A DNA stretch of 64,000 bases from Catellatospora sichuanensis (GTDB lineage Bacteria > Actinomycetota > Actinomycetes > Mycobacteriales > Micromonosporaceae). The notes beneath the pieces are model-generated. The model had not been told where the DNA came from. It was given only the letters and a program-made list of their open reading frames with translations, and did no database searches. Shown in pieces: positions 16,149 to 25,880 of this stretch. Made by a program: the position numbers and the translations under genes. Numbering within the stretch: the stretch's first letter is position 1; every line of letters starts with the position of its first letter. The stretch is from positions 331,803 through 395,802 of the forward strand of contig NZ_ML660185.1 of assembly GCF_007483665.1 (NCBI RefSeq). Reading direction: 5' to 3'.

Positions 16149-16724
16149 ATGAACACGACTGCGGATCGTCTGGTGGCGATCGCTCGGGAGATCCTGCTGG
16201 CTGAAGGCGCTGCCGCGGTGAGCATGCGGCGGGTGGCGACGGCGGCCGGGGTCACTCCGATGACGATCTACCGGCACTTCGCCAACCGGGAAACGCTGCT
16301 GTCGACCATCGCCGACGCGAGCTTCGCCGAGATCGCCGAGCGCTGGGCCGCCCGTCCGGCCGCCGCCGACTTCGACCTGCGGGTGGCCGAGCTGCTGGAC
16401 GACCATCTCGACTTCGCGCTCGGCCAGCCGCACCTGTACGACTTCGTGTTCACTGATCCGCGCGAGGGCGCACGGCGCTGGCCGGACGACTTCCGCGCGG
16501 GCGGCTCGCCCTCGATGAACCTCGTCGCCGCCGCCCTGACCGGTGGCGTCCGGCAGGGCGTGCTGCGCGATCAGGACGTGTGGCCGCTGGCGCTGACCGT
16601 CGCGGCATTGATCCACGGGCTGGTCCAGCTGTTCCGCGGCGGCCGGATCGATCTGCCCGAGCAGGACTTCCGTGCCCTGGTCCACCAACTCGTCGGGAAG
16701 GTGCTGGATGGCAACCGAGCTTGA
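16149..16724 (+). CDS. TetR family transcriptional repressor
   Basis: A 191-residue repressor. The N-terminal helix-turn-helix is typical (AREILLAEGAAAVSMRRVATAAGVTPMTIYRHFANRETLL, about residues 12-52); the C-terminal two-thirds is the variable ligand and dimer domain. ATG 16149 is used rather than the upstream in-frame codon at 16131, because two operator palindromes end right at this ATG and a -10 sits six bases before it, implying leaderless, self-controlled expression. Its 3' end overlaps the start of the Lnt-like gene by 17 bases, so the two are translated from one message and the repressor probably controls that enzyme. The inducer is unknown. Confidence 0.9.
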   Translation: MNTTADRLVAIAREILLAEGAAAVSMRRVATAAGVTPMTIYRHFANRETLLSTIADASFAEIAERWAARPAAADFDLRVAELLDDHLDFALGQPHLYDFVFTDPREGARRWPDDFRAGGSPSMNLVAAALTGGVRQGVLRDQDVWPLALTVAALIHGLVQLFRGGRIDLPEQDFRALVHQLVGKVLDGNRA

Positions 16725-18168
16725 GGTCAGGTCGGAACACGTCGAGGCTGCACCGGAGAAGGCGGGCCGCCGTCCGGCAGGCCCGCTGGTCGCGTTCGCC
16801 GTCGTCTTGGCGTCGGCTCTGGTGTGGTTCGGCACCGGGCTCGCGCCGCTTCCATGGTTGACCTGGCTGGCCCCGCTGCCGCTGTTCGTCGTGGCGGCCC
16901 GGGTGTCCGGGCGGACCGCAATGGCCGCCGCGTTCCTGGCCTGGGCGGCCGGAAGCCTGAACATGTGGACCTACTACGCAGGCACGCTCGAGGTTCCGGC
17001 CGTCGTGGTGGTCGGCTTCCTGGTGTTGCAGGCGCTCGCCTTCGGCGGCGCCGTCGGGCTGTTCCGTGCGCTGCTGCGGCAGGGCAGGCCGGTGGCGGCC
17101 GCGCTCGCCGCACCGGCCGCGTGGGTCGGTGCCGAGTATCTCGTGTCGCTGTTCTCCCCCGGAGGCTCGTTCTCCGCCATCGGCTACACCCAGGCCGAGA
17201 TGCTGCCGGTGATCCAGGTGGTCTCGGTGACCGGGATCTGGGGCGTCGGTTTCCTGCTGATGGCGCTGCCCGCCATGGTGGCCACGGTGTCGGCCGATCG
17301 CGCCGCGTGGCCACGCCTGCTCTCGGTCGCGGCCGTCCTGGCGGTCGGCACAGCCGGATACGGACTGTTGCGCCTCCAAAGCCCGCCGGTCGGTCCGAGC
17401 ACGATGGTCGCGCTGGCCGACGTGCGGCAGTCCGAGGACTCGCTGCCGCTCGGGTCGGCGGAGGCTCGGCAGGTCCTGGAGAGCTATCTGGATCAGGCGT
17501 CGAAGGCCGGTTCCGCCGGTGCCACGGTACTGGTGCTGCCGGAGAAGGTGTTCAAGGTGACCGAGCCGGAGCTCGCCGAACTCGGCAACAGGTTCAGCTC
17601 CGTGGCCGCGCACAGCCGGATCACCATCGTCGTCGGTCTCACCCTCAAGGACCAGGCGGGGGCGCACAACATCGCGATGTCGTACGGCGGCGGGAGCGCG
17701 GTGCGATATGACAAGCAGCACCTCGTCACCGGGTGGGAGGACCACTTCACCGCCGGGGACCGGCTCGTGTGGTTGCCTGGTTCGACCATGGGGCTGGCGA
17801 TCTGCAAGGACCTCGATCATCCCGAGCTGGGTCGGGCATACGGCAGGCAGGCGACGACCGTGCTGCTGGCGCCGGCCCTCGACTTCGACCGTGACGGCTG
17901 GCTGCACAGCCGGATCGCGGTGGTGCGCGGGGTGGAGAACGGCATCACGGTGGTCCGGTCGGCCGGCCATGGTCGGCTGGTCGCCGCGGACTCCCGTGGC
18001 CGACTCGCCGCCGACGCGGTCACCGGCAGGGGGGCCACGAGCGCGACGGTGATGTTGCGGTCCGGGTCGGGTGCCACGCCGTACTCCCGGTTCGGCGACT
18101 GGTTCGCGTGGCTCTGCCTCGCGCTAGTCGCCGGTGGTGTGGTCAGGCTGCGCCTGGTGCGCCGCTGA
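16708..18168 (+). CDS. Lnt-like apolipoprotein N-acyltransferase / membrane nitrilase
   Basis: A 486-residue membrane enzyme. About six to seven helices in residues 28-215 precede a carbon-nitrogen-hydrolase (nitrilase) domain (about 225-460), with a last helix near the C-terminus (WFAWLCLALVAGGVVRL). The triad can be placed as Glu279 (LPEKVF), Lys314 (LTLKDQ) and Cys366 (AICKDLDHPELG). The Lys-Cys spacing of 52 equals that of E. coli Lnt, while the Glu-Lys spacing (35) is shorter. Lnt adds a third acyl chain to the N-terminal cysteine of lipoproteins. ATG 16708 lies inside the end of the TetR gene (17-base overlap) behind GGGAAGG. Control by a TetR repressor is unusual for a housekeeping Lnt and hints at an accessory paralogue. 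Confidence 0.82.
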   Translation: MATELEVRSEHVEAAPEKAGRRPAGPLVAFAVVLASALVWFGTGLAPLPWLTWLAPLPLFVVAARVSGRTAMAAAFLAWAAGSLNMWTYYAGTLEVPAVVVVGFLVLQALAFGGAVGLFRALLRQGRPVAAALAAPAAWVGAEYLVSLFSPGGSFSAIGYTQAEMLPVIQVVSVTGIWGVGFLLMALPAMVATVSADRAAWPRLLSVAAVLAVGTAGYGLLRLQSPPVGPSTMVALADVRQSEDSLPLGSAEARQVLESYLDQASKAGSAGATVLVLPEKVFKVTEPELAELGNRFSSVAAHSRITIVVGLTLKDQAGAHNIAMSYGGGSAVRYDKQHLVTGWEDHFTAGDRLVWLPGSTMGLAICKDLDHPELGRAYGRQATTVLLAPALDFDRDGWLHSRIAVVRGVENGITVVRSAGHGRLVAADSRGRLAADAVTGRGATSATVMLRSGSGATPYSRFGDWFAWLCLALVAGGVVRLRLVRR

Positions 18169-18193
18169 CGGGAGGCACGTCCTGCCCGCCGGT

Positions 18194-18207
18194 GCCACCG
18201 GTGGCAG
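18194..18207. terminator. Possible terminator palindrome after the Lnt-like gene
   Basis: TGCCACCGGTGGCA is a perfect 14-bp palindrome flanked by CCTGCC and a partly complementary GGCAGG. Weak, no T tract. Confidence 0.3.
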
Positions 18208-18245
18208 GCCGGTTCGGGGCCTGGGCCGGTCTGGTGCGGCCCGCC

Positions 18246-18251
18246 TAGGGT
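18246..18251 (+). promoter_or_regulatory. -10 hexamer of a probable leaderless promoter for the M23 peptidase
   Basis: TAGGGT lies exactly six bases before ATG 18258. No Shine-Dalgarno is present. Confidence 0.5.
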
Positions 18252-18257
18252 GGGTTC

Positions 18258-18977
18258 ATGGCTGAGGGGTGGCGTGGGCCGTCGGCGCGGGAGGTCGTCC
18301 TCTCGCTGCCGTTCACAGGATTGTGGCTGGCCAGGAACAGTCCGGCCCGGCGGGTTCCGAGCCACGGCACCGACCTGATGGGCGAACGCTATGCCATCGA
18401 CTTCATCGGGGTGGACGAGCGCGGCCGTACCGCCGGTCACCGGGACTGGCGGACTTTCCTGGCCACGGAACCGCCGGACCGGTTCTTCGCCTTCGGCCGC
18501 CCGATCCTGGCGCCCGCCGACGGGGTCGTCGTCGCGGCCCACGACGGCGAGCCCGATCATGCGGCGCGGCGGTCGCAGTTGGCCCTGGTGCCGTACATGG
18601 CGGGCCAGTTGGGGCGGATCCGGCAGGGCGTGGCGGCGATCGCGGGCAACCACGTGATCATCGAGTTGGGGGAGAGCGGGGCGTACGCCGCACTCGTACA
18701 CCTGCGGTCCGGCTCCCTGCGCGTGGCAGCGGGCGCGCGGGTGACGGTCGGGCAGCAGATCGCGGCCTGCGGCAACTCCGGCAACTCGACCCAGCCGCAC
18801 GTGCACATGCAGGTCATGGACAGTCCGGACCTGTCCGTCGCCCGCGGCGTGCCGATGGCGTTCCGGCACTTCCGCGAACGGCCCGCCGGTGCGACGCGCT
18901 TCCTGATCAGACAGACCGGCATCCCGGGTGAGGACGCGGTCGTCGAACCGCTGCCCGCAGCCGACGTGAATCACTGA
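18258..18977 (+). CDS. M23 family (LytM-like) metallopeptidase
   Basis: A 239-residue protein with the M23 zinc-site pattern: SHGTDLMGERYAIDF (H-x-x-x-D-type first motif, about residues 36-50), a glycine-rich core (ILAPADGVVVAAHDG, GNHVIIELGESGAYAALVHLRSGSL) and the closing H-x-H of QPHVHMQVMD (about 178). These enzymes cut peptidoglycan cross-bridges. No signal peptide or membrane helix can be seen from the ATG used, so either export uses another route or the protein acts on a cytoplasmic substrate. Many actinobacterial proteins of this subgroup look the same. The start is supported by TAGGGT six bases upstream (leaderless). Confidence 0.82.
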   Translation: MAEGWRGPSAREVVLSLPFTGLWLARNSPARRVPSHGTDLMGERYAIDFIGVDERGRTAGHRDWRTFLATEPPDRFFAFGRPILAPADGVVVAAHDGEPDHAARRSQLALVPYMAGQLGRIRQGVAAIAGNHVIIELGESGAYAALVHLRSGSLRVAAGARVTVGQQIAACGNSGNSTQPHVHMQVMDSPDLSVARGVPMAFRHFRERPAGATRFLIRQTGIPGEDAVVEPLPAADVNH

Positions 18978-19146
18978 CGCACCGGCGAGGACATCGCGCT
19001 GATCTGCCGGCTGGTCATGCTCGCGGGACGGATCGCCGCGCTACGCAGCGGGCGGCCCCTGGGGCTCGCGCCGGAGCGTGACTCGGCGATCAGCCGGGCA
19101 GCGAGGCGGGGTCCCCGGCGCGACAGCACATCAATGTGGAGGAATC

Positions 19147-19499
19147 ATGCCAGAGAACGTCGCCGTCTTCGAGGTCGCCTGCCCGGCCGAGGTGGTGTAC
19201 GACTACGTCACCGATCCCGGCAGGTTCGCGTTGTGGCAGGACGACGTGGTGGCGGTGGAGGTCGGCCACCCGCACCCGGCGCCGGTGGCACGCGGTTCAC
19301 CACGACGCGGCGCATCGGATCGGCCGACCGCGTCCTGGTCCAGGAGGTGACCAGAGCCGAGCCCGGCCGGGCCTGGGCGGCGCGCGGGGTGGACGGCCCG
19401 ATCCGGACGGATGCCGAGGTGAGCGTCGAGTCGCTGGCCGGCGGGAGCCGCTGCCGGGACACGTGGTCCCGGCAGCGGCACCGTGTCACTGCCAGCTGA
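19147..19499 (+). pseudogene. Frameshifted, truncated SRPBCC family gene
   Basis: Translation from ATG 19147 (behind GGAGG) gives a normal START/SRPBCC N-terminus (VFEVACPAEVVYDYVTDPGRFALWQDDV) and then loses sense after about 45 codons. The expected continuation (GTRFTTTRRIGSADRVLVQE and on to SVESLAGGSRCRDTWS) is found in the next frame. Restoring one G in GTGGC near 19287-19289 (GTGGGC) would rejoin the frames as PVGTRFTTT. Even so, the product would be only about 117 residues, shorter than the usual 140-150, and its end runs into the 3' end of the opposing pectate lyase gene. A real one-base deletion or a sequencing error is possible. These proteins bind hydrophobic ligands. Confidence 0.75.
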
Positions 19500-20901
19500 T
19501 GTCGCCGGCGTTGTAGATGCAGTTCACGCCGTCCGCGCCGCTGCCGACGTGGGTGGGTTCACTGCCCTTCGGGACACCGTTGAACTTGTCGCAGATGACG
19601 GTCTCGTGGTCCGAGTCGCCGATGACGGTGATCCGGGTGAACCGGGCGGTGTCACCCCAGTTGATGTTGATGCCGGCGATCACGTCACCGCTCTTGACCC
19701 GCACGTTGTCGATGACCACGTGCCGCTGGTACGAGGAGCTGCAGTTGCCGCAGGCCCGGTAGAGCTTGCCGAAGTTCTCCGCGTAGAACCCGCTGATGTG
19801 CAGCGTGCCGGGTCCGTTGTGCTGGAAGATCTTGTCCGACGCCGCGCGGGCGCCGCCGCCGATCACGTAGTAGTTGGTGCCGCCGAGGAACGTCGCCGCG
19901 TCCTCGCCCACGTCCTCCCACCAGACGTTCTCGATGGTGCAGTTGCCCAGGCAGTGGATGCCGTCACCGGCGGGCGCGCCCAGGATCACGTTCTTGATGG
20001 TGGCGCCGGCCGCCAGCTCGAACACGGGGTCCTGGGCCTCGCCCTGGCCGCCGTCGCCGATGCAGCAGTAGCGCTTCATACCGCCGTCGAAGACACCGCT
20101 GACCGGGATGGTGCCGTTGCTGACCGGGGCGTTGCCGCTCGGCGTGGGCCAGCCGGTGGGCGGCGGGCTCACGGTCGGCGACGCCGTGGGCGAGGCCGGA
20201 GCCGACGGTGACGCCGACGGCCGCGGGCTCGTCGTCGCCGACGGGGCCGGGGTGGTCGGGGCCGGCGTGCCGCCGGTGTTGACCGCGATGTCGTCGAAGG
20301 ACGCACTGCTGTATGCGGTCTGCAGCCCGATGCGGCCGTTGGCGATCGCGGTGCTGGTGGCCGATGCGATCACGGTGCCGTCGACGAGGCCGCGGATGGT
20401 GCTGCCGTTGGCCTCGATGCCGAGGGTGTACCAGGTGCCGGTGGCCACCGTGCGGGTGGCGCTGCCCAGCACGGTGACCGTGCTGCCGTTGACCGCCTGC
20501 AGCTGTACGGAGTTGCCCGGCCGCAGGGACAGCCGGTAGTAGACGGTCGCGCCGGTCGAGCGGGCCAGCAGGGAGACGTGGCCGTTGCTGCCGAAGCTCA
20601 GCGGCTTGACCCGGGCGGTGACCGTGTACGCGGTCCAGCTGGTGGAGCCGGCGAACTGCCGGGCGTTGTCGGTGCTGGTGTTGCTCTGCTGCAGGGCCTT
20701 GGTGCCGTCGGTGACCACCGTCCAGGTGCCGCCGGACTTGGACCAGCCGTCGGCCGCGCCGTCCTCGAAGGTGTCGCTGAAGACGGTGGCGGCGAAGGCG
20801 TTCTGGCTGAGCGCTATCGCGCCGGTGGTGAGGGCGAGGACCAGCCCCGCGATGAGGGACCACGTTCGTGGTCGGGGACGGGGGAGCGTGCGAGTTGCCA
20901 C
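19486..20901 (-). CDS. Secreted PL3 pectate lyase with N-terminal laminin-G-like domain
   Basis: A 471-residue exported enzyme. A signal peptide (about 1-33, TWSLIAGLVLALTTGAIALS ending NAFA) leads to a concanavalin/LamG-like binding domain (about 34-205, FSDTFEDGAADGWSKSGGTW). A Pro/Ser/Thr/Ala linker (about 208-255) precedes a family 3 pectate lyase (about 258-471, MKRYCCIGDGGQGEAQDPVFEL, GDGIHCLGNCTIENVWWEDVGEDAATF, FGKLYRACGNCSSSYQRHVVIDNVRVKSG). PL3 enzymes cut polygalacturonate by calcium-dependent beta-elimination. GTG 20901 is chosen because GGAGG lies five bases upstream and a good signal peptide starts there; the frame is open to 21180. A LacI-type box lies about 110 bp upstream. 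Confidence 0.9.
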   Translation of the reverse strand: MATRTLPRPRPRTWSLIAGLVLALTTGAIALSQNAFAATVFSDTFEDGAADGWSKSGGTWTVVTDGTKALQQSNTSTDNARQFAGSTSWTAYTVTARVKPLSFGSNGHVSLLARSTGATVYYRLSLRPGNSVQLQAVNGSTVTVLGSATRTVATGTWYTLGIEANGSTIRGLVDGTVIASATSTAIANGRIGLQTAYSSASFDDIAVNTGGTPAPTTPAPSATTSPRPSASPSAPASPTASPTVSPPPTGWPTPSGNAPVSNGTIPVSGVFDGGMKRYCCIGDGGQGEAQDPVFELAAGATIKNVILGAPAGDGIHCLGNCTIENVWWEDVGEDAATFLGGTNYYVIGGGARAASDKIFQHNGPGTLHISGFYAENFGKLYRACGNCSSSYQRHVVIDNVRVKSGDVIAGININWGDTARFTRITVIGDSDHETVICDKFNGVPKGSEPTHVGSGADGVNCIYNAGDISWQ

Positions 20902-21009
20902 GGGTGCCTCCGGGTCGGGGGACCGTGCCGCTGGGCGACGGCACGGGACGTGCGCGGTCCGATGGCGACAGTGCTGATCAGGCACTGGTGGACCGGTGTT
21001 TCCGGCTTT

Positions 21010-21023
21010 GGAAAGCGCTTCCC
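21010..21023 (-). promoter_or_regulatory. LacI-family operator-like palindrome upstream of the pectate lyase
   Basis: GGAAAGCGCTTCCC, with the AGCGCT core typical of actinobacterial LacI boxes (compare TGGGAGCGCTCCCA for CebR), about 110 bp before GTG 20901. The cognate regulator is not identified. Confidence 0.5.
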
Positions 21024-21121
21024 GAGTGCTGACCGTAGACCCGATGTGAACCGCCGTCAACAGGCGGGTTTCCATACGGCGATCCGAGCCCGTTGCGGCC
21101 TGCTGCCGCATCGCGGACCGG

Positions 21122-21127
21122 TACGGT
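21122..21127 (+). promoter_or_regulatory. -10 hexamer of a probable leaderless promoter for the methyltransferase
   Basis: TACGGT lies exactly six bases before GTG 21134; no Shine-Dalgarno is present. Confidence 0.45.
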
Positions 21128-21133
21128 GGGCCG

Positions 21134-21841
21134 GTGACCGACCAAGATCTCAAGCCGCTGTTCGCCGCGGCGGCCGCCAACCTCGTCTACAACGCACCGC
21201 TGAGCGAGGACCGGGTGGCGGACCTCGTCCGGCGGCTGGCCCCGGAGGGTTCCGGCCGGCGGGCGCTTGACCTGGGCTGCGGCGGCGGCGAGCTGCTCCT
21301 GCGGTTGTGCCGGGCGCACGGGATCGCGGGCGACGGGGTCGAACACGACGCCGCGATCGCCGAACGTGCCCGTGTGCGGGCGTCCGAGCTCGGACTCGAC
21401 CAGGTCACCTTCCACGCCGCCGACGCCACCACCTGGACGCAGCCGGCCGACCTCGTCGTCAACGTCGGCGGTAGTCACATCTGGGGCGGGACCGCGCAGG
21501 CGCTGGCCGCGCTGCACCCGCTGACCCGTCCCGGCGGGCGGCTGCTGTTCGGCGAGGGCTTCTACCGGACGGAGCCGACGGGCGAGGTCCGCGAGGTGTT
21601 CGGCGACATGCCTGATCTCGCCGGGCTCGCCCGCGCGACCGTGGCGGCGGGCTTCCGGCCGTTGCACGTCGCCGCGTCGACCCTCGCCGAGTGGGACGAC
21701 TTCGAGTCCGACTGGCGGGCCGGGATCGAGCAAGTCGGCACCCCGCAGGCCCGTGCCTTCGCCGACCGGCGGCGCGAGGAGTATCTCGGCGGCTACCGCG
21801 ACGTGCTCGGCTTCGGCTGGCTGATCCTCACGCCGGCCTGA
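21134..21841 (+). CDS. Class I SAM-dependent methyltransferase
   Basis: A 235-residue Rossmann-fold methyltransferase. Motif I is RALDLGCGGGELLLRL (about residues 42-57), the acidic residue of motif II is in GDGVEHDAAIAERA, and motif III/IV is seen in VTFHAADATTW and ADLVVNVGGSHIWGG. The substrate is unknown; relatives include small-molecule C/N/O-methylases. It is monocistronic, with a TACGGT hexamer six bases before the GTG. The last 14 bases overlap the end of the convergent MerR gene. Confidence 0.85.
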   Translation: MTDQDLKPLFAAAAANLVYNAPLSEDRVADLVRRLAPEGSGRRALDLGCGGGELLLRLCRAHGIAGDGVEHDAAIAERARVRASELGLDQVTFHAADATTWTQPADLVVNVGGSHIWGGTAQALAALHPLTRPGGRLLFGEGFYRTEPTGEVREVFGDMPDLAGLARATVAAGFRPLHVAASTLAEWDDFESDWRAGIEQVGTPQARAFADRRREEYLGGYRDVLGFGWLILTPA

Positions 21842-22556
21842 GATCCGGCTGCCCGGCACGTTCGCGCAGGTAAACGTCCAGTTCTGCGGCACCGGCCAGC
21901 ATCGCGCGGCCACGCCGGGCGAGCCGCGCGCGCCAGTCGTGCAGCATCGCCTCCAGCGGGGCCACGCCACCGGCGGCCCGTACCTGATCCAGCAGCGGCG
22001 CGATCTGCTCCAGGAGGTATCCGCCGCGCCGTAGCTGATGCGCCAGCCGGGCGTCGCGTACGTCGGCCGAGGTGTAGACGCGGTATCCGGTGGCGGGGTC
22101 GCGTCGTGGGCGGACCAGCCCGGCCCGTTCCCATTTGCGCAGCGTCGCGGGCCGGATGCCCAGCTGCCGGGCGAGCGGCCCGACGAACGTGTCCGCCGAC
22201 CGGGGCGATACGGGGCCGGCCGCGGTCAGGTCGCGCAGCGCCTGCTCGACCGCGGTGAGGGTGCGCCGGTCCGAACGCAGCTGCAGGTGGCTCTCGTCGA
22301 TCAGGGCCAGGGCTTGCTCGACGGCGTCCTCGTTGACCGCGCGCATGATCGCCGTCGCGACCTGGTGGCCGTGTCCGGGCGCCAGCGCGGCGAACGTGCG
22401 CAGCGCCCGGGCGTGCAGCGGGGTGTAGACGCGGTATCCGGTGGCGGTCCGGGCCGCCGGCGGCAGGATGCCTGCGTGCTCGTAGTTGCGGACCGCCTGG
22501 GTGGACAGCCCCTGGCCGCGGGCCAGATCGACGGGGCGCAGCCGGGCTTCGGTCAT
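21828..22556 (-). CDS. MerR-type regulator with two HTH domains (TioE-like)
   Basis: A 242-residue regulator with two MerR winged-helix domains in one chain. The first is at about residues 3-72 (LRPVDLARGQGLSTQAVRNYEHAGILPP, then GYRVYTPLHARALRTFAAL). The second is at about 118-190 (VGPLARQLGIRPATLRKWERAGLVRP, then GYRVYTSADVRDARLAHQLRRGGY). The near-identical AxxGYRVYT wings show internal duplication. This layout is known in TioE-type regulators of actinobacteria. It is divergent from the erythromycin-esterase-like gene with 116 bases between starts, where a TTTACA and TAGGGT pair and a CGTCGA/TCAACG dyad (about 22619-22633) can be seen. It probably controls that gene and itself. It has no cysteine-based metal site. 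Confidence 0.85.
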   Translation of the reverse strand: MTEARLRPVDLARGQGLSTQAVRNYEHAGILPPAARTATGYRVYTPLHARALRTFAALAPGHGHQVATAIMRAVNEDAVEQALALIDESHLQLRSDRRTLTAVEQALRDLTAAGPVSPRSADTFVGPLARQLGIRPATLRKWERAGLVRPRRDPATGYRVYTSADVRDARLAHQLRRGGYLLEQIAPLLDQVRAAGGVAPLEAMLHDWRARLARRGRAMLAGAAELDVYLRERAGQPDLRPA

Positions 22557-22672
22557 GGTGTGCCCAACGTTTGAGGGTTTGATGCGTCGATACGCCTGGT
22601 GAGCGAAGAAAGTTTACACCGTCGATTCAACGATAGGGTTCATGGTAGAACGCGTCGAGAGGATCAGACCTG

Positions 22673-23935
22673 ATGACCACTCCTTCCGCCCTGGCCGCCA
22701 CCGGCTGGGCATTCAGCGACGACCCCGGACCCGCGATGTCGCGTCTGCTCGCCACGCTGCCCGCCCGACCCCGGCTGCTCGGCCTCGGCGAGCCCATTCA
22801 CGGCGAGGAACTCTTCCTGCGGGTGCGCAACCGGTTGCTGCGTCACCTGGTGGAGCACGAGGGCTACCGGTCGGTCGCGCTGGAGAGCGACTGCCTGGCC
22901 GGGCTCATGGTCGACGAATACGTCGCGGGGGGCGCGGGCTCGCTCGACGACGTCATGGCACACGGCGTCAGCCACGGCTGGGGAGCGGCCGCCGGCAACC
23001 GCGAACTGGTCGCCTGGATGCGGGACTACAACCAGGACCGCCCGGACGGCGACCGGCTGCGCTTCTTCGGATTCGACGGCCCGCTGGAGATGATGTACGC
23101 CGCCAGCCCGCGCCGCGCCCTCACCGAGCTGCGCGACCATCTCGCGGCCCACGTCGACCCCGGGCTGCTCCCGGACGACGCGGCCCTGATCGACGACCTG
23201 GCCGGCGACGACGAGCGGTGGACCGACCCGGCGGCGGCCATGGACCCGTCCCGGTCGGTCGGCGCGTCCGCCGAGGCGGTGCGGTTGCGCCTGCTCGCGG
23301 ACGACCTGCTGGCCCTGAGCACGGCGCAGACGCCGAGAATGCGCGCCGCGGCGTCCGACGACGATCGGTGGCGGGCGCGGTTGCACGGGCGTACCGCCGT
23401 GGGGTTGCTGCGCTATCACGCGGTCATGGCGGCGCCGTCGCCGTCGCGGTACGCCCGGCTCATGATCCAACGCGACGCGATGATGGCCGGGAACCTGCTG
23501 GAGATCGCCGCGGGGGAGGCGGACCGGGGTCCGACGCTGGTGTTCGCGCACAACGGGCACCTGCAGCGTGAGGAGGGCCGCTGGGAGGTGAGTCAGCTGG
23601 GCCAGACGCTGACGTGGTGGACCGCCGGCGCGATCGCCGCCGCCGACCTCGGCGAGCGCTACGCCTTCGTGGCCACCGCCGTGGGGACCATGCACCACCG
23701 CGGCCTCGGCGTGCCGGCCGCGGACACGGTCGAGGGCGTCCTGTCCACGCTTCCGGACGACCGCTACCTGCTCGACGGCGGCCGCGTGGCGGCTGCGCTG
23801 CGTGACGCCGGGCTGGAACCCGTACGTCGCGCCGACAACACCGACGATCACGGCTACTTCCCGCGCGATCCCGCGCACCTGGCCGACAGCGACGGCATCC
23901 TGTTCCTCCGGGACGTCCCCGCGGACAAGGCCTGA
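22673..23935 (+). CDS. Erythromycin esterase family protein
   Basis: A 420-residue protein of the erythromycin esterase/EreA-like superfamily. The N-terminal active-site signature is RLLGLGEPIHGEELFL (about residues 37-52, the GExxHG motif with catalytic-type Glu and His). It is followed by SVALESDCLAGLMVDEYVAGG (about 64-84) and GWGAAAGNRELVAWMRDYNQ, the usual order in this family. EreA and EreB open the lactone of macrolides, but many relatives have other or unknown substrates. GAGAGGAT about 12 bases before the ATG is the ribosome site. The divergent TioE-like regulator suggests ligand-induced expression, and an ABC-F protein follows on the other strand. Resistance is therefore plausible but inferred. 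Confidence 0.85.
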   Translation: MTTPSALAATGWAFSDDPGPAMSRLLATLPARPRLLGLGEPIHGEELFLRVRNRLLRHLVEHEGYRSVALESDCLAGLMVDEYVAGGAGSLDDVMAHGVSHGWGAAAGNRELVAWMRDYNQDRPDGDRLRFFGFDGPLEMMYAASPRRALTELRDHLAAHVDPGLLPDDAALIDDLAGDDERWTDPAAAMDPSRSVGASAEAVRLRLLADDLLALSTAQTPRMRAAASDDDRWRARLHGRTAVGLLRYHAVMAAPSPSRYARLMIQRDAMMAGNLLEIAAGEADRGPTLVFAHNGHLQREEGRWEVSQLGQTLTWWTAGAIAAADLGERYAFVATAVGTMHHRGLGVPAADTVEGVLSTLPDDRYLLDGGRVAAALRDAGLEPVRRADNTDDHGYFPRDPAHLADSDGILFLRDVPADKA

Positions 23936-23999
23936 GCGGACGGCCAACGCGGGGCCTGTCGGCTCCCGCGCCGGCCGGTGTTCACCGCCGGTGCGGGCC

Positions 24000-24024
24000 G
24001 GCCTGGGCCGCCGTGGCCCAGGCC
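24000..24024. terminator. Bidirectional terminator between the esterase-like and ABC-F genes
   Basis: A perfect 10-bp stem GGCCTGGGCC (24000-24009) with GGCCCAGGCC (24015-24024) and a 5-base loop between convergent genes. Confidence 0.6.
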
Positions 24025-24031
24025 GTGCCCG

Positions 24032-25639
<1,608 letters not shown>

Positions 25640-25880
25640 GGAACACCACCGACAGGATCGACTCTTCCGCCCGCCGGGCAGTGCCTCGGTCGCGGACGCG
25701 GGAAGGTGTCAGTGGCTCACATCGCGGTCGACGATACGTCGGCCCGACGGCGATCGGCAACAGAGATCGGTTCTGGGACGGCGGGGCGCGTCCGGCGGCG
25801 CCCGTGCGCGACCGCAGGTCGCGGCCCATCCCGGCATCGGGAGAGCCACGATGGCGGGGACTGCCCTAGACTGCGCTGCC

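Noticed and set aside
16450..17970. Long minus-strand frame opposite the Lnt-like gene
   Set aside because: Rich in Arg, His, Gly and Gln with no fold; the plus strand has a clear enzyme with catalytic residues.
18978..19146. Possible gene fragment (EDIALICRLVMLAGRIAALRSG)
   Set aside because: Open in one frame only because of composition; no start signal and no recognised family.
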